DNA of 64,000 nucleotides, from contig JAZDHY010000121.1 in assembly GCA_043805435.1 (NCBI GenBank), positions 52,933 to 116,932 of the forward strand, in the 5' to 3' direction. Below the pieces are notes generated by a model. The model made no database searches. It was not told the DNA's origin and worked only from the letters and a program-made list of their open reading frames with translations. Of the stretch, positions 11,233-20,896 are shown piece by piece (positions within the stretch are counted from its first letter, which is position 1; each line of letters opens with the position of its first letter). A program made the translations under genes and the position numbers. The DNA is from JAEXOD01 sp043805435 (GTDB lineage Bacteria; Bacteroidota; Ignavibacteria; Ignavibacteriales; Melioribacteraceae).

Positions 11233-11903
11233 GTTTTAAAATAATTACAATATTACAATTTTGCATACAAATAAGTTTCGTAACAGCTTCTAATAAAACG
11301 TGTTATGCACTTATAAATCCCCTCTTAGAATTATTTGCATATCAAAAAAAACAGGATTAATTTGTTTAGTTGGGTAATAAGGTACACAAATTTAAAATAT
11401 TACCCACGTTTGCAAAATAATTAATTCCACACTTAAAATCACCGGAACAATTTAAATTATAACATGTTACAGGTATTTTACCGGTTGTTTGTAAAAATCG
11501 GACAAAATATGCTATTATCCCTGAATAATAATCTTCATTTGTGCTGCTAAATTTCAAAATTAAATAAAAGTTGCTTTTTCCAAAAAAATCTGCAAAAATT
11601 ATTAAAAAAAACAAAAAAAAAGGGAAATTTAGCAGTTGTAAATAAAAAAAATCCTTGACTTTTAAAAATAATTTACCAAAATTAAAACAGCTTATACGTT
11701 TACTTTATCGTTTAAGTAAAAAGCCATGTGACTTACATGGCGGAGCTGTATTTAAATATATGGGAAAGATTTTAGAATATTAAGCAATAAAAAAAACTAT
11801 GTTTTTATTATCTTTACAACATCAAAATGTCTTACGGGAAAATTAGTTCTCTAGTATTGGCGACAAAATTAATAATTTGTTTTAAGTTTAAAGGAGCAGC
11901 AGC
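11233..11903. other. Non-coding leader region before the TonB receptor
   Basis: A 671-bp gap with long A and T runs. A minus-strand open frame at 11366-11614 has no recognisable features and I do not call it. The main visible structure is the nested inverted-repeat block at 11687-11749, listed separately. The gap probably holds the promoter and leader of the TonB receptor operon. Confidence 0.5.
11687..11749 (+). promoter_or_regulatory. Nested inverted repeats upstream of TonB receptor: operator or structured leader
   Basis: Three inverted repeats lie about 155-215 bp before the receptor start. An outer pair is ACAGCT (11687-11692) and AGCTGT (11744-11749). Inside it lie TTTACTT (11699-11705) with AAGTAAA (11714-11720), and a perfect GCCATGT (11723-11729) with ACATGGC (11735-11741) over a 5-base spacer. 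The last two are operator-sized and could bind the LacI-family protein encoded at 20897, or the block could fold in mRNA. No binding evidence exists in the sequence itself. Confidence 0.35.
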
Positions 11904-14900
11904 ATGAAGATATTATCTACAATAAAAATTACTGCACTAATTGTTTTATTATTAAGCATAAATACGTTTGCACAAAATAGTTTGCGAGGTTTGGTAACTG
12001 ATTCGTTATCAGGAGATAAATTGGTAGGTGCAAACATATTTTTAGTCGGCACATCTCTTGGGGCTGCATCAAATATAGAGGGCGAATATGTAATACGGTC
12101 TATACATGATGGCAAGTATAATGTTCGTATATCATATCTTGGTTATAAAACGAAAGACATTGAACTTAATATTGGTGCAAATAAAACCGTAAGGTTGAAT
12201 ATTTCTTTAATGCCTGATGTTGTTGTTGGAGAAGAAGTATTAATAACGGGTCAACAAAAAGGACAAGTATCTGCTATCAACCAACAAATAACATCCAATA
12301 CAATTGTAAATATAGTATCGGAAGAAAAAATTCAAGAGCTTCCTGACGCAAATGCTGCTGAAGTAATTGGACGTATGCCCGGTGTATCAATAAGCCGTTC
12401 GGGTGGTGAAGCCGATAAAATAACCTTAAGAGGGTTAAGCGATAAGTTTGGAACAGTAACCGTTGATGGTATGCGTCTTGCCCCAACCGATGCTGATTCG
12501 AGAGGGATTGATTTAAGTACAATCTCTCAAGGTTCACTTTCGGGCATAGAACTTTATAAAGCAATTACTCCGGATAAAGATGCTGATGCAATTGCAGGGA
12601 GTGTAAATTTGGTAACACGAATTGCTCCTTCTGAAAGGCTGCTTAGGGTTGATGCAAAAGGATCGTATAACAATATGAATCAAACATATAATCAATATGA
12701 TTTTAATTTAAGATACGGAGAGAGATTTTTTAGTGATTTATTAGGAGTGCAGGTTTTAGGTAATATAGAAAAAAAAGATAGAAGCAATGAAAGAGTAAAT
12801 GTAGATTATGGTGACGCCGCCAATAATGTAAACGATTATGAATTAACAGATTTTACTGTTGAATATACTAAAGAAATAAGAAAAAGAGGAGGTGTTAGTT
12901 TATTGTTCGATTATATTACGCCCGATAATGGATCAATACGATTTAACACGATATTTAACTCAACATCCCGTAATTATATTACATATTCAAGGAATTATCC
13001 TACCGGCAACACCGATTTATTATATACTGCACGAGATAGAGAACAGGAAGTAAAAACATTTAACAGTTCATTAAGAGGGGAAAATCATCTGTATGGATTT
13101 GATATAATTTGGGGGGCTTCTTATGCCCAATCAAATTCCGAAACACCATATGATTATTATATGGATTTTGTAGAACCCTCAAGTTTGGATGCAAACGGAA
13201 ATCCTATTTCTAAAATGAAAGTTATTCCTGATGATGTTAAAAAAGGAGACCCGGAGGTTTTAATTCCTTATGCATTAAATAATTATCAAAAGGCTTTTTT
13301 GAATTGGAGTTATTACAGACACCAAAAAAATGTAGATAAAGAAAAAACCGGTTTTTTTGATATTTCGAGAAAAATACCTATTGGTGATGTTTTAAGCTGG
13401 GAAATAAAACCGGGAGCAAAATACAGAGCAAAAACCAGATATAAAGAAAGCAGTGAATTGGCAGCAGCTTATTATTTGTATGGATATCATAAATATACTG
13501 TTTTGGCAGATGGTTCGGTTGTTACTAAAAATTTTGCCGGCACAAGATTTGAAAACTTAATTGTGCAAAACAATGCAATTATTTCAACAAACTTTTTAAA
13601 TTCAATTCCGGATAATAGATATACATTTGACGATTTGTATTATTTAAATCCAATAATTAATAGAAATGCTTTAAGAGATTGGTATTCCTTAAATAAAAAC
13701 GGATCTGCAAATGCAAATGGCACAAGCAAAGAATATTCGGAAAATATAGAAGTTAAGGCCGATTATTATGATATAAATGAAAATGTATTGGCCGGATATA
13801 TAATGAACACATTTAATTACGGCAAAGATATTACGTTAATTGCCGGTTTACGTGTTGAACATGAAAGTAACGAATATCGTTCAAAATTCACTCCAGGTAA
13901 ATTAACAGGTTTTCCAACGCCAAGCGGTACAGTAAAAGACACATCTTCAACATATCAAGAAACTGTATTATTACCAAACTTTCATTTAACTTATAGACCT
14001 TTAGATTACATTAATGTTCGATTTGCCGTATATAAAGCATTAGCAAGACCCGATTTTAACCACAGGCTTGAATATTATGTTGCCCGAGACGGTGGCGGTT
14101 ACACAACTTTGGCAATCGGAAATCCGGATTTAAAAACAGCAAAAGCATGGAATTACGAAATAAATACTTCGTTTTTTAATAATACAATTGGATTAATTGC
14201 GGTTTCGGCATTTTATAAAGAAATAAAAGATATGTACCATGTGTTAAATGATTTAAGAGTAGATAATACCGATATACTGAATGAATTAGGGGTAAAATGG
14301 AAAAGTCCGTTTGCTACTTCACAAAATTATGATTTAACATATCCATATAATTCAAAAAAACCAACTAAAGTATGGGGTTTTGAAATAGAGCAGCAAACCA
14401 GTCTGCACTTTTTACCCGGTTATTTACAATATATTGTGGTTGGTTATAACTTTTCATGGGTACGTTCGGAAACATATACAATCTCTTCAAATACAGTTGC
14501 ATGGACGGATTCTATTGAATTGTGGCCCGGTTATTGGGTATATCAGGATAAATCAAAAATTGAATTAAAAGATACTAAAAATAAACTTGAAGGCCAGCCG
14601 GAATTTTTTGGCAACTTATCTGTAGGATATGATTATAGCGGTTTTTCGGGAAGGATATCCGTTTTTTATCAAGGAAGATACAACAGAAGTTTTTCGGGTG
14701 ATGGTGAATCGGATGCAATTAACGGCAGTTTTACAAGATGGGATTTGGCATTAAAATATAAATTTAACGATAACCTTTCAATCTTTTTCAATTTTAACAA
14801 TATCACCGACGTTGTTGAATCTACATATACAGCCAACAGAATACACAATTGGGAACTTGCCAATACAAAAGAAAAATACGATTTTACGGCAGATTTAGGG

Positions 14901-14918
14901 TTAAGAGTAACACTATAA
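11904..14918 (+). CDS. TonB-dependent outer-membrane receptor with carboxypeptidase-like N-domain
   Basis: A 1,004-residue outer-membrane receptor. Residues 1-24 are a signal peptide (ends in NTFAQN). Residues 25-105 form a carboxypeptidase-D regulatory-like domain (LRGLVTDSLSGDKLVGANIF). The plug follows, with NAAEVIGRMPGVSISR, ITLRGLSDKFGTVTVDGMR, and DADAIAGSVNLVTR. The remainder is a 22-strand-type barrel ending in YDFTADLGLRVTL. The plug wording fits the Xanthomonas/Caulobacter-type TonB receptor group, which often takes up plant carbohydrates. No SusD-like lipoprotein is nearby, so this is not a SusCD pair. Placed among pectinases, its likely cargo is oligogalacturonides (inference). 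The start follows AAAGGAG with good spacing. Confidence 0.9.
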   Translation: MKILSTIKITALIVLLLSINTFAQNSLRGLVTDSLSGDKLVGANIFLVGTSLGAASNIEGEYVIRSIHDGKYNVRISYLGYKTKDIELNIGANKTVRLNISLMPDVVVGEEVLITGQQKGQVSAINQQITSNTIVNIVSEEKIQELPDANAAEVIGRMPGVSISRSGGEADKITLRGLSDKFGTVTVDGMRLAPTDADSRGIDLSTISQGSLSGIELYKAITPDKDADAIAGSVNLVTRIAPSERLLRVDAKGSYNNMNQTYNQYDFNLRYGERFFSDLLGVQVLGNIEKKDRSNERVNVDYGDAANNVNDYELTDFTVEYTKEIRKRGGVSLLFDYITPDNGSIRFNTIFNSTSRNYITYSRNYPTGNTDLLYTARDREQEVKTFNSSLRGENHLYGFDIIWGASYAQSNSETPYDYYMDFVEPSSLDANGNPISKMKVIPDDVKKGDPEVLIPYALNNYQKAFLNWSYYRHQKNVDKEKTGFFDISRKIPIGDVLSWEIKPGAKYRAKTRYKESSELAAAYYLYGYHKYTVLADGSVVTKNFAGTRFENLIVQNNAIISTNFLNSIPDNRYTFDDLYYLNPIINRNALRDWYSLNKNGSANANGTSKEYSENIEVKADYYDINENVLAGYIMNTFNYGKDITLIAGLRVEHESNEYRSKFTPGKLTGFPTPSGTVKDTSSTYQETVLLPNFHLTYRPLDYINVRFAVYKALARPDFNHRLEYYVARDGGGYTTLAIGNPDLKTAKAWNYEINTSFFNNTIGLIAVSAFYKEIKDMYHVLNDLRVDNTDILNELGVKWKSPFATSQNYDLTYPYNSKKPTKVWGFEIEQQTSLHFLPGYLQYIVVGYNFSWVRSETYTISSNTVAWTDSIELWPGYWVYQDKSKIELKDTKNKLEGQPEFFGNLSVGYDYSGFSGRISVFYQGRYNRSFSGDGESDAINGSFTRWDLALKYKFNDNLSIFFNFNNITDVVESTYTANRIHNWELANTKEKYDFTADLGLRVTL

Positions 14919-14985
14919 TTTGGCAATTAAGGTCATGTCAAAAAAAATAAATCAACATTAAACTAATTTATTAACGGAGAGCACT

Positions 14986-16656
14986 ATGAAAAAACAACAA
15001 ACAATAGCTTTTTTTCTTATTCTTTTTCTTTTCCTTCCGGCAGCTGCATTCAGCCAAAGCGAATTATCTGTTCCCCCATGGAATGGATCAAATTATCTTA
15101 ATGATGTAATTGCAGGAGATACAACAGCAACCGGTGCGCGTAATGATATGAACAGAGTTTATGTTTTACAGCGTAATGGTGTTTATTTTGTAAATACACA
15201 AATGCGTAATTCCGGCTGGCCTTTAAATATTAAAGCTTCTGACGGAACAGGAAGAAGACCGGTTATTTATTTAGTAAAAAATACAACTACAAGTAATAAC
15301 CCGGCCGCTTTTGTACGTGTTGCAGAAGATCTAAATTTAAAAAGTGTGGTAATTACCGGAATATTAGAACCTGATACTTCGTCATATGCTCTTATGCAGG
15401 GACAGCTTATAGGAACAAATCAACCCGGCTTTGACATTATTATTGATGACTGTATATTGAGTAATAGCAACGGCAACCACATGAGAACAGACCAAGCTCA
15501 AAGATATATTAAAGTTACAAATACAATATTTGCAAATATGGGATATTTAGGAACATCAAATTTAGGCGCCGGTAAAGCAATCGATTTAAGAGCCGGTTCT
15601 ATAGATACTTTAATCTTTTTGAATAATACATTTGTAAATGCACAAGATAGAATTATAAGACATTTTAATAGTACGGCTTCTATTAATTACTTGAATTTTG
15701 ATCATAATACAATTGTAAACAGCATGTCGTATCATGGCACTTTAGTACTTGGAAAGGTGGGCAATAATATTAACATTACAAATAATTTATTTATTGATCC
15801 TTTTTCGTTAGGGAATGATACTGACTATGTAAGACAAGCAGAATTTAATGAAAGCGGTGAAACCGATTTTCTTGGAAAAAGAAGAATGTCGTGGATTTTT
15901 TCTGTAAACAATGACACTACGGAATTTGATATTTCGAAAAATTACTATTCAATTTCAGATTCAGGAGCTGCATTTTATGCTAGAAATTTAGCTGCCGGAG
16001 TAACCGGAGAAGGTTCACCTTTATCGTGGCATTTAAACAGTAGATTAGGGCCTGATTCTGTTTCTGCATTTACAAAACAAGCAATATTATTAAACAATAT
16101 TCCGAAGTTAATGACCAAAATGATGGATTGGTACAGAAGACCCGTAGCTCAAGGCGGTGCCGGAAAATCAAAAGCAACAACCAATTTTAACAGAAAACTA
16201 CATGATTATGACAGAAGAGATTGGATATATTTTAGTGATACATTAAATTGCGCTTATCCAACAACTGTAGGAGCTTATACAGGTTCTGCCGGTGGATTTC
16301 CTGTAGGAGATTTAAATTGGTTCCCAAGCAAAAAAGCTGAATGGGAAATATGGTTAACGGATGTAAAGGAACTTGTTGGCGGCGAAATTCCTACCTCTTT
16401 TTCATTACAACAAAATTATCCTAATCCTTTTAACCCTTCAACAAAAATTACTTTTGACCTAAAAGAAGCCGGATTAACAACCTTAGAAGTTTATAATGTA
16501 ATTGGTCAAAAAGTGGCAACATTAGTAAATAAAGATTTAAAATCGGGAAAATATGAATTTAGTTTTGACGCCTCTAAATTATCATCAGGAGTTTATTTCT
16601 ATAAATTAGAAAGCGGTAATAATGTTTCAACTAAAAAAATGATGTTGTTAAAGTAA
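14986..16656 (+). CDS. Secreted right-handed beta-helix protein with T9SS domain, function unassigned
   Basis: A 556-residue protein with a signal peptide (ends in AAAFSQ). Its middle is rich in short N-rich turns (DIIIDDCILSNSNGNH, LIFLNNTFVNAQDR, LNFDHNTIVNSMSY, NINITNNLFIDPF) typical of right-handed parallel beta-helices. About 90 C-terminal residues hold NYPNPFNPSTKITFDL and end in STKKMMLLK, a T9SS type A sorting domain. I cannot match it to a particular polysaccharide lyase family and see no PL9- or PL1-type Ca/Lys/Arg signature. It lies 67 bp after the TonB receptor and 55 bp before the PL9 lyase, so a role in pectin binding or cleavage at the cell surface is likely. It may be a substrate-binding partner for the receptor in place of SusD (speculative). 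The start follows ACGGAGAGC. Confidence 0.8.
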   Translation: MKKQQTIAFFLILFLFLPAAAFSQSELSVPPWNGSNYLNDVIAGDTTATGARNDMNRVYVLQRNGVYFVNTQMRNSGWPLNIKASDGTGRRPVIYLVKNTTTSNNPAAFVRVAEDLNLKSVVITGILEPDTSSYALMQGQLIGTNQPGFDIIIDDCILSNSNGNHMRTDQAQRYIKVTNTIFANMGYLGTSNLGAGKAIDLRAGSIDTLIFLNNTFVNAQDRIIRHFNSTASINYLNFDHNTIVNSMSYHGTLVLGKVGNNINITNNLFIDPFSLGNDTDYVRQAEFNESGETDFLGKRRMSWIFSVNNDTTEFDISKNYYSISDSGAAFYARNLAAGVTGEGSPLSWHLNSRLGPDSVSAFTKQAILLNNIPKLMTKMMDWYRRPVAQGGAGKSKATTNFNRKLHDYDRRDWIYFSDTLNCAYPTTVGAYTGSAGGFPVGDLNWFPSKKAEWEIWLTDVKELVGGEIPTSFSLQQNYPNPFNPSTKITFDLKEAGLTTLEVYNVIGQKVATLVNKDLKSGKYEFSFDASKLSSGVYFYKLESGNNVSTKKMMLLK

Positions 16657-16667
16657 AATAGATGCTA

Positions 16668-16701
16668 AACCGGAGAGGCTGAAAAAAACAGCCTCTCGGT
16701 T
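16668..16701 (+). terminator. Intergenic hairpin between the beta-helix gene and the PL9 gene
   Basis: Arms AACCGGAGAGGCTG (16668-16681) and CAGCCTCTCGGTT (16689-16701) pair with one bulge around an A-rich loop. No good T-run follows, so it may cause partial termination or stabilise the upstream message instead of ending transcription. Confidence 0.55.
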
Positions 16702-16711
16702 AGTAAATAAT

Positions 16712-18211
16712 ATGACAAAAGAAAAAATATTGATAATTTTTATATTATTTGCGTCTTTGTTGAATGCACAGATTTTTGTTGCCCCTGACGGAGATGATAA
16801 TAATGTGGGAAATATAAATTTTCCGCTAAAAACTATAACCAAAGCAATGACCTTGGCATTACCCGATACGGTTATTTATTTGAGAGGCGGAATTTATAAT
16901 TACTCAATTACTATAAAAACTACCAAAAGCGGTTTACAGGATAAGCCTATTAAATTATGGGCATATCAAAATGAAACTCCAATAATTGATTTTGTTGAAC
17001 AACCTGTATCTACCTCTTCCAGAGGTTTATATATTTCAAAAGATTATTGGCATATAAAAGGAATTGAAATTCGATCTTCAAAAGATAACGGTATATATAT
17101 AACCGGAAGTAATAATACTGTAGAAAAATGTATAATACATGACTGTTGTGATACCGGTTTACAAATTAGCGGCGGTGGAAGCAATAATTATATTATCAAT
17201 TGCGATTCATACAAAAATTATGATTCATTAACTTTAGGCGAAAACGCAGATGGCTTTGCACCAAAGTTAGATATTGGGCCGGGTAATACGTTTATAGGCT
17301 GCAGAGCTTGGGCAAATTCCGATGACGGCTGGGATATGTATGAAGCTGATGATACAGTAGTACTTAAAAATTGTTCGGCTTTTAGAAACGGATATAACAC
17401 TTGGGGAATATTAAACTTTCAGGGTGATGGAAACGGTTTTAAGCTTGGTGGTAATTATGTTGCCGGAGCACATGTAATAACCAATTGTATTGCTTTTGAT
17501 AATAAAGCCAAAGGCTTTGATCAGAATAATAATACAGCCGGTATTACAGTTTATAATAATACGGCATTCAGAAACGAAGCAAAAAATTATTCGTTCCCAT
17601 TTGCTCCTGATTCAGGAAACCACATATTAAAAAATAATATTTCATATTTGGGCGATAATGTTATTGTTGGTTCTTCAATTACAGAGGCAAATAGCTGGAT
17701 TGGATTTACGGTTACAGAGGCTGATTTTTTAAGTATTGATACAAGTAATATTACCACTAAACGTAACGAAGACGGCACAATTCCCGAAACGGAATTTTTG
17801 AGATTGAGGCAGGGAAGTCCTTTAATAGATGCGGGTGTGCCTGTTGGGTTGCCATATAATGATTCAGCACCCGATTTGGGAGCTTATGAAACTGATGGGG
17901 TTGTGAGTGTCGGCAATAATGATATTATTAGCAATTCGTTTAAGTTACTTCAAAGTTATCCTAATCCGTTTAATCCAAATACACAAATTGGTTTTTATGT
18001 GCATTCAACAGGGAATGTGATTTTAGCAATATTTGATATACTTGGTAAAAAGGTGGCAGAGCTTATTAACAATGTCTATTCAAAAGGATATTATGAAATA
18101 AATTGGGTTGCTAAAGATGATAATGGTAATTATCTTTCCAGCGGCATTTATTTTGCTAAATTAGAATTTGAAAATAAATTTAAAACAATTAAACTGGTTT
18201 TACAAAAATAA
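16712..18211 (+). CDS. Pectate lyase, PL9 family, with T9SS domain
   Basis: A 499-residue secreted lyase: signal peptide (ends in LLNAQ), a right-handed beta-helix of about 370 residues, then a T9SS sorting domain (SYPNPFNPNTQIGF, ending in KLVLQK). The PL9 catalytic pattern is intact: D180 in NADGFAPK, D204/D205/D208 in NSDDGWDMYE, and K244 in GNGFKLGG. The spacings (24, 4 and 36 residues) equal those between the calcium-binding Asp residues and catalytic Lys reported for Dickeya Pel9A, as I recall them. It should cut polygalacturonate endolytically at the cell surface with Ca2+. It is followed after three bases by the GH28 gene, so the two are surely co-transcribed. Confidence 0.92.
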   Translation: MTKEKILIIFILFASLLNAQIFVAPDGDDNNVGNINFPLKTITKAMTLALPDTVIYLRGGIYNYSITIKTTKSGLQDKPIKLWAYQNETPIIDFVEQPVSTSSRGLYISKDYWHIKGIEIRSSKDNGIYITGSNNTVEKCIIHDCCDTGLQISGGGSNNYIINCDSYKNYDSLTLGENADGFAPKLDIGPGNTFIGCRAWANSDDGWDMYEADDTVVLKNCSAFRNGYNTWGILNFQGDGNGFKLGGNYVAGAHVITNCIAFDNKAKGFDQNNNTAGITVYNNTAFRNEAKNYSFPFAPDSGNHILKNNISYLGDNVIVGSSITEANSWIGFTVTEADFLSIDTSNITTKRNEDGTIPETEFLRLRQGSPLIDAGVPVGLPYNDSAPDLGAYETDGVVSVGNNDIISNSFKLLQSYPNPFNPNTQIGFYVHSTGNVILAIFDILGKKVAELINNVYSKGYYEINWVAKDDNGNYLSSGIYFAKLEFENKFKTIKLVLQK

Positions 18212-18214
18212 CTA

Positions 18215-19615
18215 ATGAAAAAATTATTCGATTTAATTAAAAATTATATTTTGTTTATATCGTTGGTTTTTATCTGCTTAGGCAGTAAAAATGAAAAAGC
18301 AGATTGTAATTGGTTAAAGATAAATGAAATAATAAAAAGAATTGAGGCACCTGTTTTTTTGGATAAGGTTTATAATATAACTATGTTTGGGGCAGTTGGC
18401 AACGGAACTTACGATTGTACTGAAGCATTTAAAAAAGCAATAGAAGAATGTTCAAAAAACGGCGGCGGGAAAGTACTGGTACCGGAAGGCACTTTTTTAA
18501 CCGGAGCCATTTATTTAAAAAGTAATGTAAATTTATTTGTTTCTGAAAATGCAATTGTAAAATTTTCAAGTGAGAAAAGTAAATATTTGCCTTTGGTTTT
18601 AAGCAGATGGGAAGGAATTGAGTGTATGAATTATTCGGCATTAATATATTCTAACAGTGAAGAAAATATAGCAGTTACAGGAAGTGGTATTTTGGATGGA
18701 CAGGGCAGCAACACAAATTGGTGGAGCTGGAAAGGAAATAAAGAAGACGGGTGGGAAGAAGGCGGTCCTAATCAAAAAATGGGCAGAAATACAATATTTG
18801 ATATGGCTGAAAATAATATTCCCGCAGAGGAACGAATAATGGGAGATAGATATTATTTACGTCCTAATTTTATACAATTTTATAATTCAAAAAATATTTT
18901 AATACAAGGTGTTAAATTAATTAATTCCCCAATGTGGTTTATCAATCCTGTTTTGTGTTCAAACGTTTCTGTTATTGGAGTTAAAATTGAAGGACTTGGC
19001 CCCAATAATGACGGATGTGATCCTGAAAGCTGTAAGGATGTATTAATTAAGGACTGCTTTTTTAAAACCGGAGATGATTGTATTGCAATTAAATCGGGAA
19101 GGAATAACGATGGGCGCAGAATTAATGTACCATGCGAAAATATTATTATACAAAATTGCACAATGGAAGACGGACACGGCGGTGTTGTTATTGGAAGTGA
19201 AATATCCGGTGGTGTAAAAAATGTATTTGCCGAAAACTGTACAATGAGTAGCCCAAATTTGGACAGGGCAATAAGAATAAAAACTAATTCTATTAGAGGC
19301 GGGTTAATTGAAAACATTTTTATCCGCAACTTGACTGTTGGAGAAGTAAGTGAAGCCGTATTAAAAATAGATTGTTTTTACGAAGAGGGAGATGCAGGGA
19401 AGTTTACACCTATAATTAATAATATTGTTCTTGACAACATTACTTCATTAAAAAGTAATTATGCTTTATGGATTAGAGCTTATGAAAGATCAAAAGTAAC
19501 AGGACTTGTAATAAAAAACTCACAGTTTAGTGCAGTAAAAAACGAAGATGTTTTGGAAAACGTGGATAATCCGATTTTTGAAAATACATTAATTAACGGA
19601 AAACTAATAAAATAA
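18215..19615 (+). CDS. Polygalacturonase, GH28 family
   Basis: A 466-residue glycoside hydrolase that would hydrolyse homogalacturonan or oligogalacturonides by inversion. The N-terminus has a hydrophobic export signal. GH28 motifs are all present: GPNNDGCDPESC with D266 and D269, TGDDCIAIKSG with D287/D288, DGHGGVVIGSE with H321, and RAIRIKT with R354 and K356. These are the three Asp, His and Arg-Ile-Lys positions of the family. It has no T9SS domain, which suggests a periplasmic or lipid-anchored enzyme acting on imported oligomers. A cysteine at residue 21 does not make a standard lipobox. It lies three bases after the PL9 gene and 14 bases before the GH105 gene. Confidence 0.93.
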   Translation: MKKLFDLIKNYILFISLVFICLGSKNEKADCNWLKINEIIKRIEAPVFLDKVYNITMFGAVGNGTYDCTEAFKKAIEECSKNGGGKVLVPEGTFLTGAIYLKSNVNLFVSENAIVKFSSEKSKYLPLVLSRWEGIECMNYSALIYSNSEENIAVTGSGILDGQGSNTNWWSWKGNKEDGWEEGGPNQKMGRNTIFDMAENNIPAEERIMGDRYYLRPNFIQFYNSKNILIQGVKLINSPMWFINPVLCSNVSVIGVKIEGLGPNNDGCDPESCKDVLIKDCFFKTGDDCIAIKSGRNNDGRRINVPCENIIIQNCTMEDGHGGVVIGSEISGGVKNVFAENCTMSSPNLDRAIRIKTNSIRGGLIENIFIRNLTVGEVSEAVLKIDCFYEEGDAGKFTPIINNIVLDNITSLKSNYALWIRAYERSKVTGLVIKNSQFSAVKNEDVLENVDNPIFENTLINGKLIK

Positions 19616-19629
19616 ATTTTATTTGAATA

Positions 19630-20847
19630 ATGAAAAAAGACAAACAGAATATTTACATTAAATTAAGCTTTACATTATCATTAATATTGATACTTAATTG
19701 CTCTTCGAGCAAAACCTTAATATCAGATACAGATTTTTCTAACGAAAAAATTGTTAATAATTTTATATCATTATATCCTGATACAGTTGCCTATAAAAAT
19801 GAATTAAAAAGTTACAAATGGAATTATGAACAAGGTTTAATTTTAGAATCGATTTATCAGGTTTGGAAAACAACTAATAAAAAAGAATATTTTGATTATA
19901 TAAAAAAGAATATTGATTATTATGTTTTGGAAGACGGAACTATTAAAACATATAATATGGATAGTTTTAATTTGGATAACATTGCACCGGGAAGAGTGTT
20001 ATTACATTTATATGAAGAAACAAAAAACGAAAAATATAAAAAAGCGGCCGATACTTTATTAAAACAACTACAATTACATCCAAGGACAAGCAGTAATGGA
20101 TTTTGGCATAAAAAGATTTATCCAAATCAAATGTGGCTAGATGGCTTATATATGGCCGAACCTTTTTATACCGAATATTCGGTTATGTTTAATGAACCTA
20201 AAAATTATAATGATATTGCATTTCAGTATTTGATGATACACCAAAATTTATACGATTCTAATACGGGGTTATATTTTCATGGCTGGGATGAAAGCAAAAA
20301 ACAAAAATGGGCTGATTCCATAAAAGGAACTTCACCTAATATTTGGGGAAGATCGCTTGGTTGGTTTATTATGTCTTTAGCAGACGTATTGCAGACATTC
20401 CCTAAGGATCATCCGGCTAGAGTTAAATTATTAAGTATTTATAAAAATTTAGCTTTGTCTTTGCTTAAGTATCGTGATGAAAATACAAAACTATGGTATC
20501 AAGTTGTTGATAAAGGAGATAAACAAGGCAATTATATAGAAACCTCATCATCTTTAATGTTTATATATTCTTTTGCAAAAGGATATAATACCGGATTATT
20601 AGATAAGTCGTATTTTGCAATTGCAAAAGAATCGTTTGATAAATTGACACAAAAATTTATGAGACTAGATACAGACGGTAAAATGTATTTAACAAACATT
20701 TGTTCTGTTGGCGGTTTAGGAGGAAACCCTTATAGAGACGGAAGTTTTGACTATTATATAAGCGAACCAAAACGGGAAAATGATTTTAAAGGATATGGCG
20801 TGTTAATATTAGCTGCAAATGAACTAAATAAAGGAAATTCACATTAA
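19630..20847 (+). CDS. GH105 unsaturated galacturonyl hydrolase, probable lipoprotein
   Basis: A 405-residue (alpha/alpha)6-barrel hydrolase of the YteR/YesR family, which removes the 4,5-unsaturated galacturonyl residue left by pectate lyases. Visible motifs are WNYEQGLILESIY, LDNIAPGRVL, PNQMWLDGLYMAEPF with the likely catalytic D171, HGWDESKKQKW, and WGRSLGWFIMSL. The N-terminus ends in LILILNC followed by SSSK, which suggests lipidation at Cys24 and anchoring in the periplasm or outer membrane. Its product would pass to KduI and KduD, which are encoded further along the locus. It belongs to the same transcript as PL9 and GH28 (gap of 14 bp). Confidence 0.9.
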   Translation: MKKDKQNIYIKLSFTLSLILILNCSSSKTLISDTDFSNEKIVNNFISLYPDTVAYKNELKSYKWNYEQGLILESIYQVWKTTNKKEYFDYIKKNIDYYVLEDGTIKTYNMDSFNLDNIAPGRVLLHLYEETKNEKYKKAADTLLKQLQLHPRTSSNGFWHKKIYPNQMWLDGLYMAEPFYTEYSVMFNEPKNYNDIAFQYLMIHQNLYDSNTGLYFHGWDESKKQKWADSIKGTSPNIWGRSLGWFIMSLADVLQTFPKDHPARVKLLSIYKNLALSLLKYRDENTKLWYQVVDKGDKQGNYIETSSSLMFIYSFAKGYNTGLLDKSYFAIAKESFDKLTQKFMRLDTDGKMYLTNICSVGGLGGNPYRDGSFDYYISEPKRENDFKGYGVLILAANELNKGNSH

Positions 20848-20896
20848 TTTTTTGTATTATTACAACTGTTAATAAAATATTTATTTGAGAACGTGA

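Noticed and set aside
11366..11614. 82-codon minus-strand open frame between PL10 and the TonB receptor
   Set aside because: Low-complexity, Phe/Ile-rich translation of an A+T-rich gap, no RBS or family feature, and opposite to the operon.
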